NCBI GenBank assembly: GCA_951640165.1
Contig: OX621257.1
Coordinates: 8,133,201 to 8,197,200 of the forward strand
Origin: Pseudoips prasinana
Lineage: Eukaryota > Arthropoda > Insecta > Lepidoptera > Nolidae
DNA: 64,000 nt
Direction of reading: 5' to 3'
A program made the translations under genes and the position numbers. The notes beneath the pieces are model-generated. The model was not told the origin of the DNA. It was given only the letters and a program-made list of their open reading frames with translations, and made no database searches. Position 1 is the first letter of the stretch; each line of letters starts with the position of its first letter. Below are positions 1 to 10,040 of this stretch, one piece after another.

Positions 1-65
1 AAGCGCTGTGGGAGGATACCGACACAATTTATTTTTTAATTTAATTTAGTGCTTCTTTATTTTAC

Positions 66-1500
66 CTATCCACCACCATCTGGAGCGTACACAAAAACGT
101 TATTGGGATTGTTTACGCGTGAAAGAGCTACGTATAGTTGACCATGGGAAAAGCATCCAATACTTAGGTCCATCCCCGCAACGGATAATGTCTAGCTTTA
201 TTAATCGTCATGGCATAACAGAGACTGACTGGGAATTGCACTGGTTTGAAAGAGAAAGGAAAGTTTTAAGGAATTATAGGTATCCTTGGAATGAAAACAA
301 TATCACCGGCGCCGCAACCTGTTAATATTTCAGATTCGATAATGTTTTGCTGCAGATTTGTGACATTGAGCCGAGTGCCGTTACAAAGTTTGGGGGGACA
401 TAAATTTCTGAGGACAATTATTGGTACACCGATTTTTAAAACTATTTTGTGGGCTGGAAGTCCGGGTGTGCTGAGGGAATCCAAAAATTCTACCGGGTAG
501 TGCGTGGCGTCATCTTCTTCCATACCTGTATTTATTGAGCTATATTCTTTACTATTCCCGGCTGAAATTAATTGCCGCAGCTTGGTCATTGCGGGGAGTC
601 AAAATAGCTCGCTGACATAGCCAAGAACCAGCTTGATTGCCAATGTTTGTGGTATCTCCGTACACAGAAGAAATTAGCTCCAGCTGTGATGTAACGTAAG
701 AGCAGAGATTACCAATCAATATAACTTTTCCATCTTCTTGTACGGGGTATGTGCCATCGCCTATTTTTTTACAATAAATTGGCAAACTCCTGTGCATTTT
801 CGCAGCCTCTGACTGATCAGGTTCCCTCCTATACTTATAACTATCTCTTGAATAGCCAATAAGGACCTGTTGTGACAAATTTCACGTACCTTGTCAGGAA
901 TTTCTCCATCAGTATTTAGTTGTACATGTCTCATAAAATCTTCAGCAAACTTGTCATGGTACTTTTGCCATAACTGGTTAGATGGCAAACAAATGTCGCA
1001 AGCGATGTGGACTATCGCTCACGCATCCTTCCGCTAGAGCGTCATCCCAATGCTGACCTCCATCTAATAAATGGCGTGCTCGGCAAGCGGCCTGGTATGT
1101 GGGATGTTCAATATAATTCATTTTACGGAGCTCAGCTAAAGACGTAGGTCCTCGCACTACATGGACCAGACTGTGGGATGAACTCACACGTGAGCACGCC
1201 ACGTGAACCTGCCCGCCTTCCTTAAGACAATTCCAGCTAACTTGAGAGTTGGACTTTGCGATTTTTTGATGGTTATCGCGACACACACTTAGGGAACTAC
1301 AGTATTTTAAACTGAAAAGGGAGATCATTTGGCACTAACGGAATACGTGACACGAACACTGTTTCTCCCTGGGCGAATCCAGGCATAATAGTAGCCTCTA
1401 TAACACGATGCACAGCTTTGACTTGAAGCCTAGTGCCGTTGCAAAGTTTAGGTGGCTTCAAATTCCTCAGAACCATTATAGGTATACCCACACGCAACAT
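66..1500 (-). pseudogene. Decayed Helitron PIF1-like helicase, two partial modules
   Basis: Several minus-strand frames carry pieces of the SF1B (PIF1-like) helicase of Helitron rolling-circle transposons. From 1500 downwards one C-terminal module reads VGIPIMVLRNLKPPKLCNG and ends near 1150 with VACSRVSSSHSLVHV. It is followed by the linker normally upstream of the helicase (GPTSLAELRK, LFAI, LPSN-like; 1140-760). The sequence then jumps to a second C-terminal module (SWLCQRAILTPRNDQAAAIN; IGVPIIVLRNLCPPKLCNG; QFPVSLCYAMTINKA; FSHGQLYVALSRVNNPNN), stopping at 66-68. The Walker A and B region between linker and second module is absent, and there are frameshifts and stops (one at about 255). 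In a live element the protein unwinds DNA during rolling-circle transposition. This copy cannot encode it. The family assignment is firm; joining all pieces into one ancestral insertion is inference. Confidence 0.85.
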
Positions 1501-1557
1501 ACATAGGGGATGTATGTTGCGTGTGGGTATACCTATAATGGTTCTGAGGAATTTGAA
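1457..1557. repeat. Perfect foldback, 48-bp arms, 5-nt loop
   Basis: Positions 1457-1504 and 1510-1557 are exact reverse complements separated by AGGGG. The left arm is helicase coding sequence, so the right arm is an inverted copy of the gene end and the helicase truncates at the centre of the palindrome. Confidence 0.95.
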
Positions 1558-1559
1558 AT

Positions 1560-1975
1560 ATTATTTTTTAATATTATACGCCCTTAGGGGTGGAAATTCC
1601 TAAAATCCTGAAATACATATTTTTATTTTTAACGGAAAGGCCATACCAATTTTCATGCTTTTCACTTAAAAAATTACACACTTTTCATACAAACTTACAT
1701 CCCCTATTTTACGCCCTTGGGGTGGAATTTACAAAAATTCTAAAATATAAATTTTTATTTTTAGCTGAACTACTAAATCTCAGTTTCAATGCCTTTAACT
1801 ACAAAAATGACGGATTTTCATACAATCTTTCATTCTCTATTTTACCCCCTTAGGGTTAGTATTTCCAAAAACCCTTCCTTAGTGAATGCATACGTCATAA
1901 AAGTACCTACCGACAAAATTTCAAGTCTCTAACCCCAGCCGTTCAGGCTGTGCGTTGATATGTCAGTCAGTCAGT
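1560..1975 (+). repeat. Three 133-bp tandem units with conserved terminal segment
   Basis: The motif CCCTTAGGG or a variant recurs at 1581, 1714 and 1847, an exact 133-bp period. Each unit carries a GGTGGAATTT-like stretch and an AT-rich body. The array ends in TGTGCGTTGATATGTCAGTCA, followed by an AT-rich flank. The end resembles widespread lepidopteran interspersed repeats; no coding potential is visible. Confidence 0.7.
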
Positions 1976-2149
1976 TTCCTCTTTTACATAGGTAGGTATA
2001 TAGATTTGTGCTGAGAAAATTATGAGAGACAGGGTTAATTTACTATATTCAAATACATTCAATCGGACAGGCTCAATAAAATTCGAATCGTCTGTACATT
2101 CGCGTTACAAACGAATCGACAGCACAAACTTTCGATCGACTGACATTAT

Positions 2150-2720
2150 AATTTAAAATTAAATTATAACAAATCCAACCTTGTACATAATTCAATTTGC
2201 CCAAAGAAAACAGAATATTTTAATAACCAATTTTGGACAACGACATACTTCTAGCCAACCAAGACCTTATTTCGAAACAATTCGGAACGTTCAAAGCCCT
2301 AATCTTAACACCGCGAGTCAAAAGCAATGCACAACAAATCCATCGAAACAAAATTCAACTATCAAGCACAACGATATCTATCGAAATAAAAATCAACTAT
2401 CAATAATTTAAAATTAAATTATAATAAATCCAACCTTCTACATAATTCAATTTGCCCAAAGAAAACAGATTTTTTTAATAACCAATATTTGGACAACGAA
2501 ATACTTCTAGGCAACCAAGACCTTATTTCGAAACAATTCAGTACATTCAAAACCCTACGTAATCATGCAATCAGCAAACACGGGCAAATCTTAACACCGC
2601 GAGTCAAAAGAAATGCACAACGACATCTATCGAAACAAAAATCAACTAACAACCTAGTTCATTCAGAAAAGATATGTCATAATATGCACAATGACATCTA
2701 TCGGACAGTTAGGTAGCTCA
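2150..2720 (+). repeat. Two diverged tandem units of about 255 and 310 bp
   Basis: A unit starting AATTTAAAATTAAATTATAA at 2150 begins again at 2405. Both contain CCAAGACCTTATTTCGAAAC and end near a CGAAA-rich segment. The second unit has about 30 extra bases. The short open frames inside are AT-rich and unlike any protein I know. The stretch 1985-2149 before it shows no gene. Confidence 0.75.
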
Positions 2721-2739
2721 ACTATAAACATTAGTTCAT

Positions 2740-3082
2740 CTTGAAGTAATGAAATGTGTGTTATTGTTCTTCATGATTACTTTAAAATCTAATATCTTTT
2801 GATAGACTGAACCGATTGCAATAAAACAAAAACTAAATGTTACCTCAAGTTACGCTCAATCGTTGTGTATAAAAGTTATCTACATTGCTTTAGTATATTT
2901 TACGTGATACCCGAACATATAAACAGACAAACAGACAAACAGACACACAGACAAACAGACAAAAATTCTAAAAAGGCTGGAAATGGGTTCTATTGGTTGT
3001 TCTTTAATACCCTGGCTATTTTTTTTGGATTTTCTTTTGATGTACAAAAATTATTTTTCTACAGATTTATTATATGTATAGA
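2740..3082 (-). mobile_element. Remnant of Helitron family M
   Basis: The minus-strand 5' end TCTATACATATAATAAA lies at 3082 and is flanked by T on the plus strand, as expected for insertion between A and T. The ACAGACAAACAGACAAA run and the AAAATTCTAAAAA segment match the better-preserved copies at 13637-13957 and 43530-43835. The CTAG end is not recognisable. Confidence 0.5.
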
Positions 3083-3203
3083 TTAACCTACATACTATAT
3101 TATATATATACTTATATTTCATAAATAAATAAATAAATACATTATCATAAACAAAACTAAAGTAGGAACCGTTGCTGAAGTTCATAAACTAGTTGAAAGT
3201 AAA

Positions 3204-6149
3204 TTATTTCGTACCTTTCTGCAGGGACAGGTAGTGATCTTTCACTAGACTCTGAAAGTTACGTAAAGATTGAGCTTGGCGTACTGACAATGGCAATTCA
3301 TTCCACAAGCGAGCTCCTTGCACAGCAAACGATTTGTCTAGAAAGATTGTGGAATGTGCTGGCATTGTCAATTTTAAATTATTCGATGATCTCAGAAGCC
3401 TCGAATGTGATTCATAAAGGAATGAAAAGCGTGCTTTGAGGTAAGAGGGCGTTGAAGGAGTAAACAAAACATTGTATAGAAGTGAGAGAATATGGGCATT
3501 CCGGCGAAAGCGAATGGGTAGCCACTTGAGCTTGTTACGAAATTCAGTGATATGATCATATTTCCGAAGACCGAATATGAATCTTATGCAGACGTTTTGG
3601 AGACGCTCAAGTTTATCAAGTTGGGCTTCTGTAAGATCAAGATAGCTGACATCTGCGTAATCTAGTATTGGGAGAAGAAGGGATTGAGCAAGCGCGATTT
3701 TGGTGGTAGTTGGGAGGAAGTTACGAAGTCTTCTCAAGGATCCAATTGATGCAAAAATTTTCCGACTGACGTTTTGTAGTTGAGGGCCCCAGGAAAGGCA
3801 GCTGTCAAAGAATATGCCTAGGTTTTTAACTTCACGACTTATTTGTAAAACATTGCCTCCAAAACGAAGTTGTGGTAGTTGTGACAAAGATGCCTTAGCC
3901 AACATCCTTGAGCTACCAACAACAATCACTTGAGTCTTCTGTGGGTTAACGTGTAGTCCGTGAGCACGACTCCACTCACTGATGTTATCTAAATCGGTAT
4001 TCAAATTATTCACAGCTTCAGCCAATTTATTTAACGGAGCCTGATTATAAATCTGAAGATCGTCTGCATAAAGGTGGTAGGAAGAATTAATACGTTTAGA
4101 AATAGAATTTATAAAAATTGTGAATAATAGTGGAGACAAAACGCCACCCTGAGGCACGCCTGCAATAGTATTACACCAAGAAGAAAAGGAATTATCAATA
4201 CGAATACATTGCCTGCGGCCAGACAGGTAACTACGAAACCAGTCAATAACTGTTGGAGATCCGTTAAGAGTGCGCAATATCCCCAGCAACACATCAAAAT
4301 CCACGGAATTGAACGCATTGCTGAAATCTAACAGGGCTAGCACTGTTAGATGTCCACGTTCCAATCCAGCTCTAATGTCATCTGTAATATGGACCAGGGC
4401 TGAGGTAGTACTATGGCCAGGACGAAAACCAGACTGGAAGGGATTAAGGAGGTTATTTATTGTGAGAAAAGCACTTAATTGGTTGTGGACAAGGCGTTCA
4501 AGTACTTTGGACAGGAACGGAAGGATTGAAATAGGACGGTAGTCGGAAAAGGATGCTGGTTTGGCTTTTTTTGGAAGGGGAATTATTTGGGCATCTTTCC
4601 ATATCACTGGGAAGATACCCGAACTTATAGAGGAATTTAAGATGTGAGTTATGGCAGGAAGAATTTCGTTGAGGATAGGAAGGACCATATTACGGGTGAC
4701 ATTGTCATTGCCTACTGCGTTAGAAGTGATGGATAAAACACTCTTCCTAACGTCACAATCAGAAACTTGACTAAAAGAAAAGGGAGAATAGCTGGGAGAG
4801 GGAACTAATGATAGATCTCTTAAGGTGTTTAATTTTGTTGCCCTGTCAAAAATGAGCGAAGTTGAGAAGTGCAAATTGAGTGAATTAATGTCTAAATTAT
4901 TAGGAGTAGTTTCATTTCGAGCTTTCCCAACTCCCAATGAACGCAGAAATTTCCATATTTTAGCTGGATCTCCACTCTCAACCGAGTTGTGGATGTGTTG
5001 GCGTTGTGAATACCTACACACCTTATTGCAGCGATTTCGAAGAGAAATATATTTATGACGGTTTACATCGTTAGGCCTACTCGCGAAACGCGACTTAGCT
5101 GCTGCTTTCTTAGCTACGAGACTTTTTATTTCAGGCGTTAACCACGGTGCGGGGAGGTGTTTTACCCTAATTTTTCGAAGTGGGGCATGCACATCGTATA
5201 AACTAAGAATATTTATATTGAAAATGTTAATTTTCTCATCAACTGAATCAGCGGCTATAAGAGGAGACCAGTCAATTCTGCTAGCATCTGCTCGAAGAGA
5301 ATCCAAATTAATACCACCAAAATTACGTTGAAGAATGATTTTTGATTTTGCCTTAGGTAGGCGAATTTTATAAGATAGGAAAAGGAGATCGTGATAAGAG
5401 AAAGCATCGGCTACGCACTGTCCGTGCTTAGCGATGTGGTCTTTCGAAGAGACAAGAATAAGATCTAGAAGAGAAGGAGTAGAATGAGGAAAATGATGAG
5501 TGGCATTAAGAGGAAGTATAGATAGATTACTAGATTCCGCAACAGAAATAAGGGTTGAAGAACGAGAATCATTTTTCAACAAACAGGTGTTGAAGTCACC
5601 CATCACAATCGTGTGGCTGTAAGAAGGCAAGAAAGTTTCAAGTAATAGTTCAAAAGAGGAGAAAAAATTTATTCTAAGAGATGGACAGTAATACACACCA
5701 AGTAAAACTTTAGTGTGGTGAAGCTCAACTTCGATAAGGAGATGCTCACCAGCACTGGCAGGTGGCGGTTGCGAGGACATGCTGAGAATTGTAAATTTAA
5801 AATTATTTCGTAAGTATATAGCAACTCCACCACCTACCGAACTAGTTCGATCATTCCTAATCAGTTGGAATCCAGGAAGTGAGTAAGAGGCTGAAGGGAG
5901 ACATGGTTTAAGCCATGACTCAGAAATAAGGATAGCGTGGATATTTTTGCACTGAAAATTTGCCAGCATATCGGGGAAATGAGCCGGAATACTTTGGGCG
6001 TTTATATGAATCACATTGAAATTCCCGAGAACATCAGAAAAAATACATTCAAGGCTGTCAGCGAGCGATGGTATACTGACAAAACTGTCGTCATCACTAC
6101 TAATCGAAAAAAAATCAGCATCAGTATCTACATCTTCAGCATTAGACAT
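3204..6149 (-). CDS. LINE-1 ORF2: AP-like endonuclease and reverse transcriptase, 981 aa
   Basis: The protein nicks target DNA and copies its RNA by target-primed reverse transcription. Endonuclease motifs: HINAQS (48-53), ISESW (75-79), VYYCP (152-156), MGDFN (183-187) and YHDL (252-255). RT motifs: DYRPISILPFLSKVLERL (536-553), LALLDFSNAFNSVD (604-617; Asp608), GVPQGGVLSPLLF (664-676) and YADDLQIY (694-701; Asp696 and Asp697). No RNase H follows; the C-terminal region (800-981) has the conserved LRNF and LWNELP motifs of such LINEs. The first 43 residues are acidic (DDDSF) and unusual. Length is normal for the family and no stop interrupts it. A decayed relative lies at 49405-50225. Start is the first ATG of the open frame. 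Confidence 0.93.
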   Translation of the reverse strand: MSNAEDVDTDADFFSISSDDDSFVSIPSLADSLECIFSDVLGNFNVIHINAQSIPAHFPDMLANFQCKNIHAILISESWLKPCLPSASYSLPGFQLIRNDRTSSVGGGVAIYLRNNFKFTILSMSSQPPPASAGEHLLIEVELHHTKVLLGVYYCPSLRINFFSSFELLLETFLPSYSHTIVMGDFNTCLLKNDSRSSTLISVAESSNLSILPLNATHHFPHSTPSLLDLILVSSKDHIAKHGQCVADAFSYHDLLFLSYKIRLPKAKSKIILQRNFGGINLDSLRADASRIDWSPLIAADSVDEKINIFNINILSLYDVHAPLRKIRVKHLPAPWLTPEIKSLVAKKAAAKSRFASRPNDVNRHKYISLRNRCNKVCRYSQRQHIHNSVESGDPAKIWKFLRSLGVGKARNETTPNNLDINSLNLHFSTSLIFDRATKLNTLRDLSLVPSPSYSPFSFSQVSDCDVRKSVLSITSNAVGNDNVTRNMVLPILNEILPAITHILNSSISSGIFPVIWKDAQIIPLPKKAKPASFSDYRPISILPFLSKVLERLVHNQLSAFLTINNLLNPFQSGFRPGHSTTSALVHITDDIRAGLERGHLTVLALLDFSNAFNSVDFDVLLGILRTLNGSPTVIDWFRSYLSGRRQCIRIDNSFSSWCNTIAGVPQGGVLSPLLFTIFINSISKRINSSYHLYADDLQIYNQAPLNKLAEAVNNLNTDLDNISEWSRAHGLHVNPQKTQVIVVGSSRMLAKASLSQLPQLRFGGNVLQISREVKNLGIFFDSCLSWGPQLQNVSRKIFASIGSLRRLRNFLPTTTKIALAQSLLLPILDYADVSYLDLTEAQLDKLERLQNVCIRFIFGLRKYDHITEFRNKLKWLPIRFRRNAHILSLLYNVLFTPSTPSYLKARFSFLYESHSRLLRSSNNLKLTMPAHSTIFLDKSFAVQGARLWNELPLSVRQAQSLRNFQSLVKDHYLSLQKGTK

Positions 6150-6847
6150 ATAACATATACTTACTTACTATTAAAATAAATATAATAATTCTACTTACAA
6201 ATAATTCTATTGACTAACTTTTCTAATATTACAGTAATCTACACTCAATACCTGCCAGTGAAGTGCCACATAGGTAACATCGTTTCTAGTAACAATAAAC
6301 ATTTACAGATTCCATTTGAAAAGAATGTGTCTAAAAATGTAAAATGTAACGCTTTTATTTATATATAACACGTACAGAAAAAGAGAAAAATCTTTAATTT
6401 AAAGCAATTTATCATCTTACAGCTAGAAAAACATCAAAACATTTAAGCATGGTTTAAAGTAAAGAGATAAACTGAATATTTTAATTATGGACTATTTTAA
6501 AACGAGATATTGCTCCTTTTCTTAACAATCCATAGAATCAATATAACAGCTACAGATGTTGCTCCTTCTCTTTATAATTCATACAGTAGGTACAACAATT
6601 TGACAGTTGTTGTCAAAAAACAATACGGTAAAAAATCATGTGACAGATAACCTAAACTGACCTAAAGAATTAATTCTTAGTAACAAATAATAAGAAGGTA
6701 GCTCATATAATTAATAAAATGTTTTGTCAAATAAAAACTAAAGGCAAGAAGTTATTAGAAAAGTGGGTACCAGACACAGTATCACAAGTGTTTGTGTTCA
6801 AAATGGCTTTCACTACAGGCCGGATGATATCTGATGAATGATGGAAT
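6150..6847 (-). other. 698-nt AT-rich spacer between ORF1 and ORF2 of LINE-1
   Basis: No open frame of note is visible in either direction. A spacer this long argues against simple termination-reinitiation and leaves open how ORF2 is translated. Confidence 0.6.
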
Positions 6848-7585
6848 TTATTTCTTGGAGACAGCACCTCGTTTAGGCCTGCCTGCTGCTGTAACAGGCT
6901 TGCTGGTTGACGTGCTTTCCTGCGTATTGCCCTCCTGCACCGTTACAAACACAATTTTGTTGAGATCGTTCATCGTGACCACCTTATGTATTTGGCCCCC
7001 TGAGGCTTGAATATATATCACGCCGTGTCGACTCCAGCAACTAGATATTCCCCACCGCTGGCGTGCAGTCATAAAGACTTCATGTCTAGGCTTGGTCAAA
7101 AACTCCGAGATTGTGATTGTAGTGCCTTTAAATTTGGTTTTAGCAAACCACACGCTATCATGGGCTTGATAATTAGTGAATTCCACCAGCATGGGCCTGG
7201 GTCTATCAGAGGTCGGAGCGCGGCCTAAGCGATGTGAACGCAGTACATCAGATTTGGAAAAATCTGATAGTTTCAAATGCTCTGTGATGGTGTTAACAAC
7301 AACCTGAGTGGACATTTCTTTCTTCTCTTCTGGTATGCCATGAAACAAGAGCATTCTACGCCTACCTCGCATCTCCATTTGGTCACAACAGAGAACAAGA
7401 GCATCTAGTTGCTGTTGGAAGCAGCTGAAGGATTCGTACACAAACTTCTTGAATGCAGCAAATTCCAGTGCTAGTGTGTCTGCAGTGGCAGGTGTTCTGG
7501 GTGTCTTCTGGAGCTCTTCAAACTCAGTCATGCGCTTCATAAGGTTCTCCTTCATACTTGTGAAAGCATGCTGCATGGACTCCAT
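6848..7585 (-). CDS. LINE-1 ORF1: L1-ORF1p-like RNA-binding protein, 245 aa
   Basis: This is probably the nucleic-acid chaperone that packages the element RNA. A helical, possibly coiled-coil stretch (35-72) precedes an RRM-like segment beginning RRRMLLFHGIPEEKKE (75-90) and including SHRLG (117-121) and RPRPMLVEF (128-136). A C-terminal domain follows (about 153-210, KGTTITISEFLTK). This order resembles transposase_22/L1 ORF1 proteins. The basic tail ends GRPKRGAVSKK. It lies 698 nt upstream of ORF2 on the same strand. The start at 7585 is the first ATG and gives a normal coiled-coil lead, but the ATG at residue 4 or 11 could also serve. Family relation is by eye only. Confidence 0.8.
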   Translation of the reverse strand: MESMQHAFTSMKENLMKRMTEFEELQKTPRTPATADTLALEFAAFKKFVYESFSCFQQQLDALVLCCDQMEMRGRRRMLLFHGIPEEKKEMSTQVVVNTITEHLKLSDFSKSDVLRSHRLGRAPTSDRPRPMLVEFTNYQAHDSVWFAKTKFKGTTITISEFLTKPRHEVFMTARQRWGISSCWSRHGVIYIQASGGQIHKVVTMNDLNKIVFVTVQEGNTQESTSTSKPVTAAGRPKRGAVSKK

Positions 7586-7779
7586 TGCAAATAGTGATGA
7601 TAATTGTTATGTGATGTGATAGAAGAGAGATAACACTAGGCTGGCAGGGTGAGTGTATTAACTTAACTTTAAGCACATAAAATGTTTATAATAATACTGT
7701 TAATTAAATTTAATTAAATATAAATTGAGCAGATCAATATAGTTCAACTTCTTTCAACAACTACCCGCGCGCAAAAAAA

Positions 7780-7985
7780 CATCCTAGCCCCAAACTAAGC
7801 AAAGCTTGTACTATGGGTACCAGGGTACGATATGGGTACGATATACATACTTATACAGATAGATAAATACTTATATACATTGAAAACATCCATGACTCAG
7901 AAACAAATATTCGCGCTCATCACACAATTATTTGCACTTACCGGGATTCGAACCCAGGACCACCAGCTTCGTAGGCAGGATCCGT
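7780..7985 (-). mobile_element. SINE family A, tRNA-derived
   Basis: On the minus strand it reads from a tRNA-like head with B box GGTTCGAATCC through a TGTGTGATGAGC central segment to the tail GCTTTGCTTAGTTTGGGGCT. Other copies: 20927-21191, 31237-31411, 42910-43157 and 57215-57432. Confidence 0.85.
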
Positions 7986-8004
7986 CAAACCGTCGTTATG
8001 AAGA

Positions 8005-8050
8005 ACGGGTGAGGCCTATGTCCAGCAGTGGACGATATCAGACTGATGAC
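8005..8050 (+). repeat. LINE 3' end fragment
   Basis: GAGGCCTATGTCCAGCAGTG followed by GACGATATCAG is a recurrent LINE C-terminal/3' end in this window. It is truncated between SINE A and SINE K. Confidence 0.55.
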
Positions 8051-8056
8051 CTGCAT

Positions 8057-8197
8057 TGACGAACACAAAGTACATCCAGAACAACTTTTTATGGGCCACA
8101 CAATTAGTTTTCCTGCTCGGGAACCGAAGCCAAGACACAAAGTGGCGAGGCGACTGTCTTAACCGCTACGCCACACGTGCAGTCAAAAGTCTTGATC
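8057..8197 (-). mobile_element. SINE family K, tRNA-derived, 5' part
   Basis: The minus strand gives GTGGCGTAGCGGTTAAGACA, an A-box-like head, then TGTGTCTTGGCTTCGGTTCC and GTGGCCCATAAAAAG. Copies: 12361-12548, 46883-47000, 51508-52038 and 60855-60985. Confidence 0.7.
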
Positions 8198-8199
8198 AT

Positions 8200-8692
8200 A
8201 ATATAAGGCTGTCTTACAATTAATACTCATTGCGAGCACGTTGTAAGCAGCCTCGCAATTTCGATACGAAGCTTTAGTGTTCTTCACGATATACATAAAC
8301 ATTTGTGAAGTTTGAAGAGCTTTGTACTAAGAAGGCGGCTTAATTTATTTGGACGGAAAATATTTTTGTATATTGAATATAATTATGAATACAACCTCCT
8401 AAGCCTAATTAGATACAATTATGTAATTAGGCTTCTTCAAATCCTTTAATTATAGCTCACCCAAACTTTACTAATAAAGTAACTTGTTTTGATGAGGAAA
8501 ACATATTTACCTTCTGGCTTATTAGAAAACCATTAACAAATGATTATTGAAATCTAGGGGTGTAGTAGTAAATGTTCTGTGTGTTTAGCCAAAAATAATA
8601 ACCCAGCCATGTACAATTTCCGCTTCTGTAGTAGGGCTAATTTAATAGATTACATTTGACATCTGTCAGTTACTAGTAACGTGAATGATATG
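8200..8692. other. No gene seen; left member of a local direct repeat
   Basis: 8529-8645 (GGGTGTAGTAGTAAATGTTC core) recurs diverged at about 10050-10150. Nothing else recognisable. Confidence 0.5.
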
Positions 8693-8804
8693 ACCTTCTT
8701 CATATCAGCCGAAAGACGTCCACAGCTGGACAAAGGCCTCCCTAAAGATATCCACAATTGCCAGTATTGCGCTATCCGCATCAAGCGATTTCTTTTTTTT
8801 TTTT

Positions 8805-9017
8805 GAAGTTATACTTCTTTTGGCGCGATGGACAAAAATGATGAGAGTGAATTTTTACGATGCGCGCGCACACCGACAACAAAAAATTTAACAGCATGAA
8901 GTTAGTTCTAGGTGGTATGAGAGTGAATTTTTAGTAAAAATAACAGCATGACGTTAGTTCTAGGTGGTATGAAAATTGATAACTATGTTCAAGTTGTATA
9001 TTAAGAAGTATAACTTC
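8805..9017. mobile_element. MITE with perfect 15-bp terminal inverted repeats
   Basis: GAAGTTATACTTCTT at 8805-8819 is the exact reverse complement of 9003-9017. Inside, GTTAGTTCTAGGTGGTATGA is repeated at about 8900 and 8951. No coding potential; superfamily unknown. Confidence 0.7.
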
Positions 9018-9042
9018 TAACGCGTGTACATAAGTACACACA

Positions 9043-9344
9043 AGGTTTTTTTTTCTTTTTTTTATGTCAGAGGTCGACAAACGAGAAAGTGGGTCACCTG
9101 ATGGTAAGTGATCACCGCCGCCCATGGACACTCGCAACACCAGAGGAATCGCGGGTGCGTTGCCGGCCTTTAAGAGTCAGCAAACAAGTGTTGCTGACCC
9201 TTCCCCCCCACCCCGGTGAGCTCTGGCGACCTTACTCACACTCAGAAACACAACATTAAATTATTAATGCTATTATTAAAGAGTGTGTTCTGTAAGGTGG
9301 AGGCACTTCCCCAGTCGGGCTGCTCTTCGAGCGAATGAACGCTG
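9043..9344 (-). mobile_element. Poly(A) retroposon, family E
   Basis: It begins on the plus strand with a T-run, so the element is minus. It contains CACCTGATGGTAAGTGATCA and CTTCCCCAGTCGGGCTGCTC. It is likely the 3' end of a poly(A)-tailed LINE. Copies: 17904-18219, 29506-29797 and 55569-55677. Confidence 0.75.
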
Positions 9345-9457
9345 TCTTCTTGTAGGGTCTAATTTATAGGGGGCCTGCCCACGCTGCGTCTTATGTGGTA
9401 ATAATTACATTAAAGAAAATCGTAATTTAAAAAAAAAAGCATATATGCAGTTATTGA

Positions 9458-10040
9458 TGGGCCTGTTGGCGTGGTTGGCAAATGCTTTTCACGCCGGAGG
9501 TCATGGGTTGGATTCCCACTTAGGACAGATATTTGTGTGTATGAACATGTCCGTTTGTCCTGAGTATGGGTGTAATCAATACATACAAATAAATAAAATT
9601 GGAGTGTCTGTTTGTAATATTGAAATAACCGGTTTTTACTACATAAATATGAATATATATATGGTACATACACCAAAATAATAATTTTTAAAATTTTTGT
9701 CTGTCTGTCTGTCTGTTTGTTCCGGCTAATCTCTGAAACGGCTGGACCGATTTTGACGGGGCTTTTATTGGCAGGTAGCTGATGTAATAAGGAGTAACTT
9801 AGGCTACTTTTATTTTAGAAAAAGTCTTTTATTTTACAAAAAAAAACAAAATAAAAACTAAATAACACGCGGACGAAGTCGCGGGCACAGCTAGTTATCT
9901 ATATAAGTGTTTATTTACAAAAGAAAAGTTGTATTTGTAGTTTATCAGTTATTCCATTTCCATAGTACCTACAAGCTCTGTTTATTTTGGGATCAGATGG
10001 CCGTGTGTAAATAATATCCCAGGATATTATTATTATTATT
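9458..10040 (+). mobile_element. SINE family B, split by a Helitron
   Basis: The head GGCCTGTTGGCGTGGTTGGC and central TGTCCTGAGTATGGGTGTAA end at 9575. The tail resumes at 9895 (TTATCTATATAAG) and ends in TATTATTATTATT. Intact copies at 19371-19605 and 47797-48145 show that the two parts join directly. Confidence 0.9.
9576..9894 (+). mobile_element. Non-autonomous Helitron inside SINE B, 319 bp
   Basis: It starts TCAATACATAC directly after A and ends with CAGCTAG directly before T. A GC hairpin (CGCGGACGAAGTCGCG, one bulge) lies 8 bases before the end. Insertion between A and T without target duplication is diagnostic of Helitrons. No coding frame. Confidence 0.9.

Larger units (their letters stand above)
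3118..7700 (-). mobile_element. LINE-1 of this window: near full-length APE-type non-LTR retrotransposon
   Basis: ORF1 (6848-7585), a 698-nt spacer and ORF2 (3204-6149) lie in order on the minus strand. The 3' end is a short untranslated region closing with four ATTT/TATT repeats (3118-3137). The 5' end is not sharply defined; sequence resembling a leader extends to about 7700 and a SINE begins at 7780. Both frames are uninterrupted, so the copy is young. The clade is uncertain: ORF2 has APE endonuclease and RT but no RNase H, and fits the Jockey/CR1 group. 'LINE-1' here is only a label and does not mean the L1 clade. Confidence 0.85.
8697..9398 (-). pseudogene. LINE ORF C-terminal remnant, split by MITE and poly(A) retroposon
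   Basis: 8697-8790 and 9346-9398 are two halves of the LINE 3' coding end preserved best at 36655-36845. The missing middle is occupied by the MITE at 8805-9017 and the poly(T)-led retroposon at 9043-9344. Comparison with the uninterrupted copy at 20012-20175 supports this. Confidence 0.7.

Noticed and set aside
1457..1557. Rho-independent-like terminator hairpins
   Set aside because: The context is eukaryotic and the arms duplicate gene or repeat sequence.
4109..5058. Short plus- and minus-strand frames inside LINE-1 ORF2
   Set aside because: They are shadows of the 981-aa frame.
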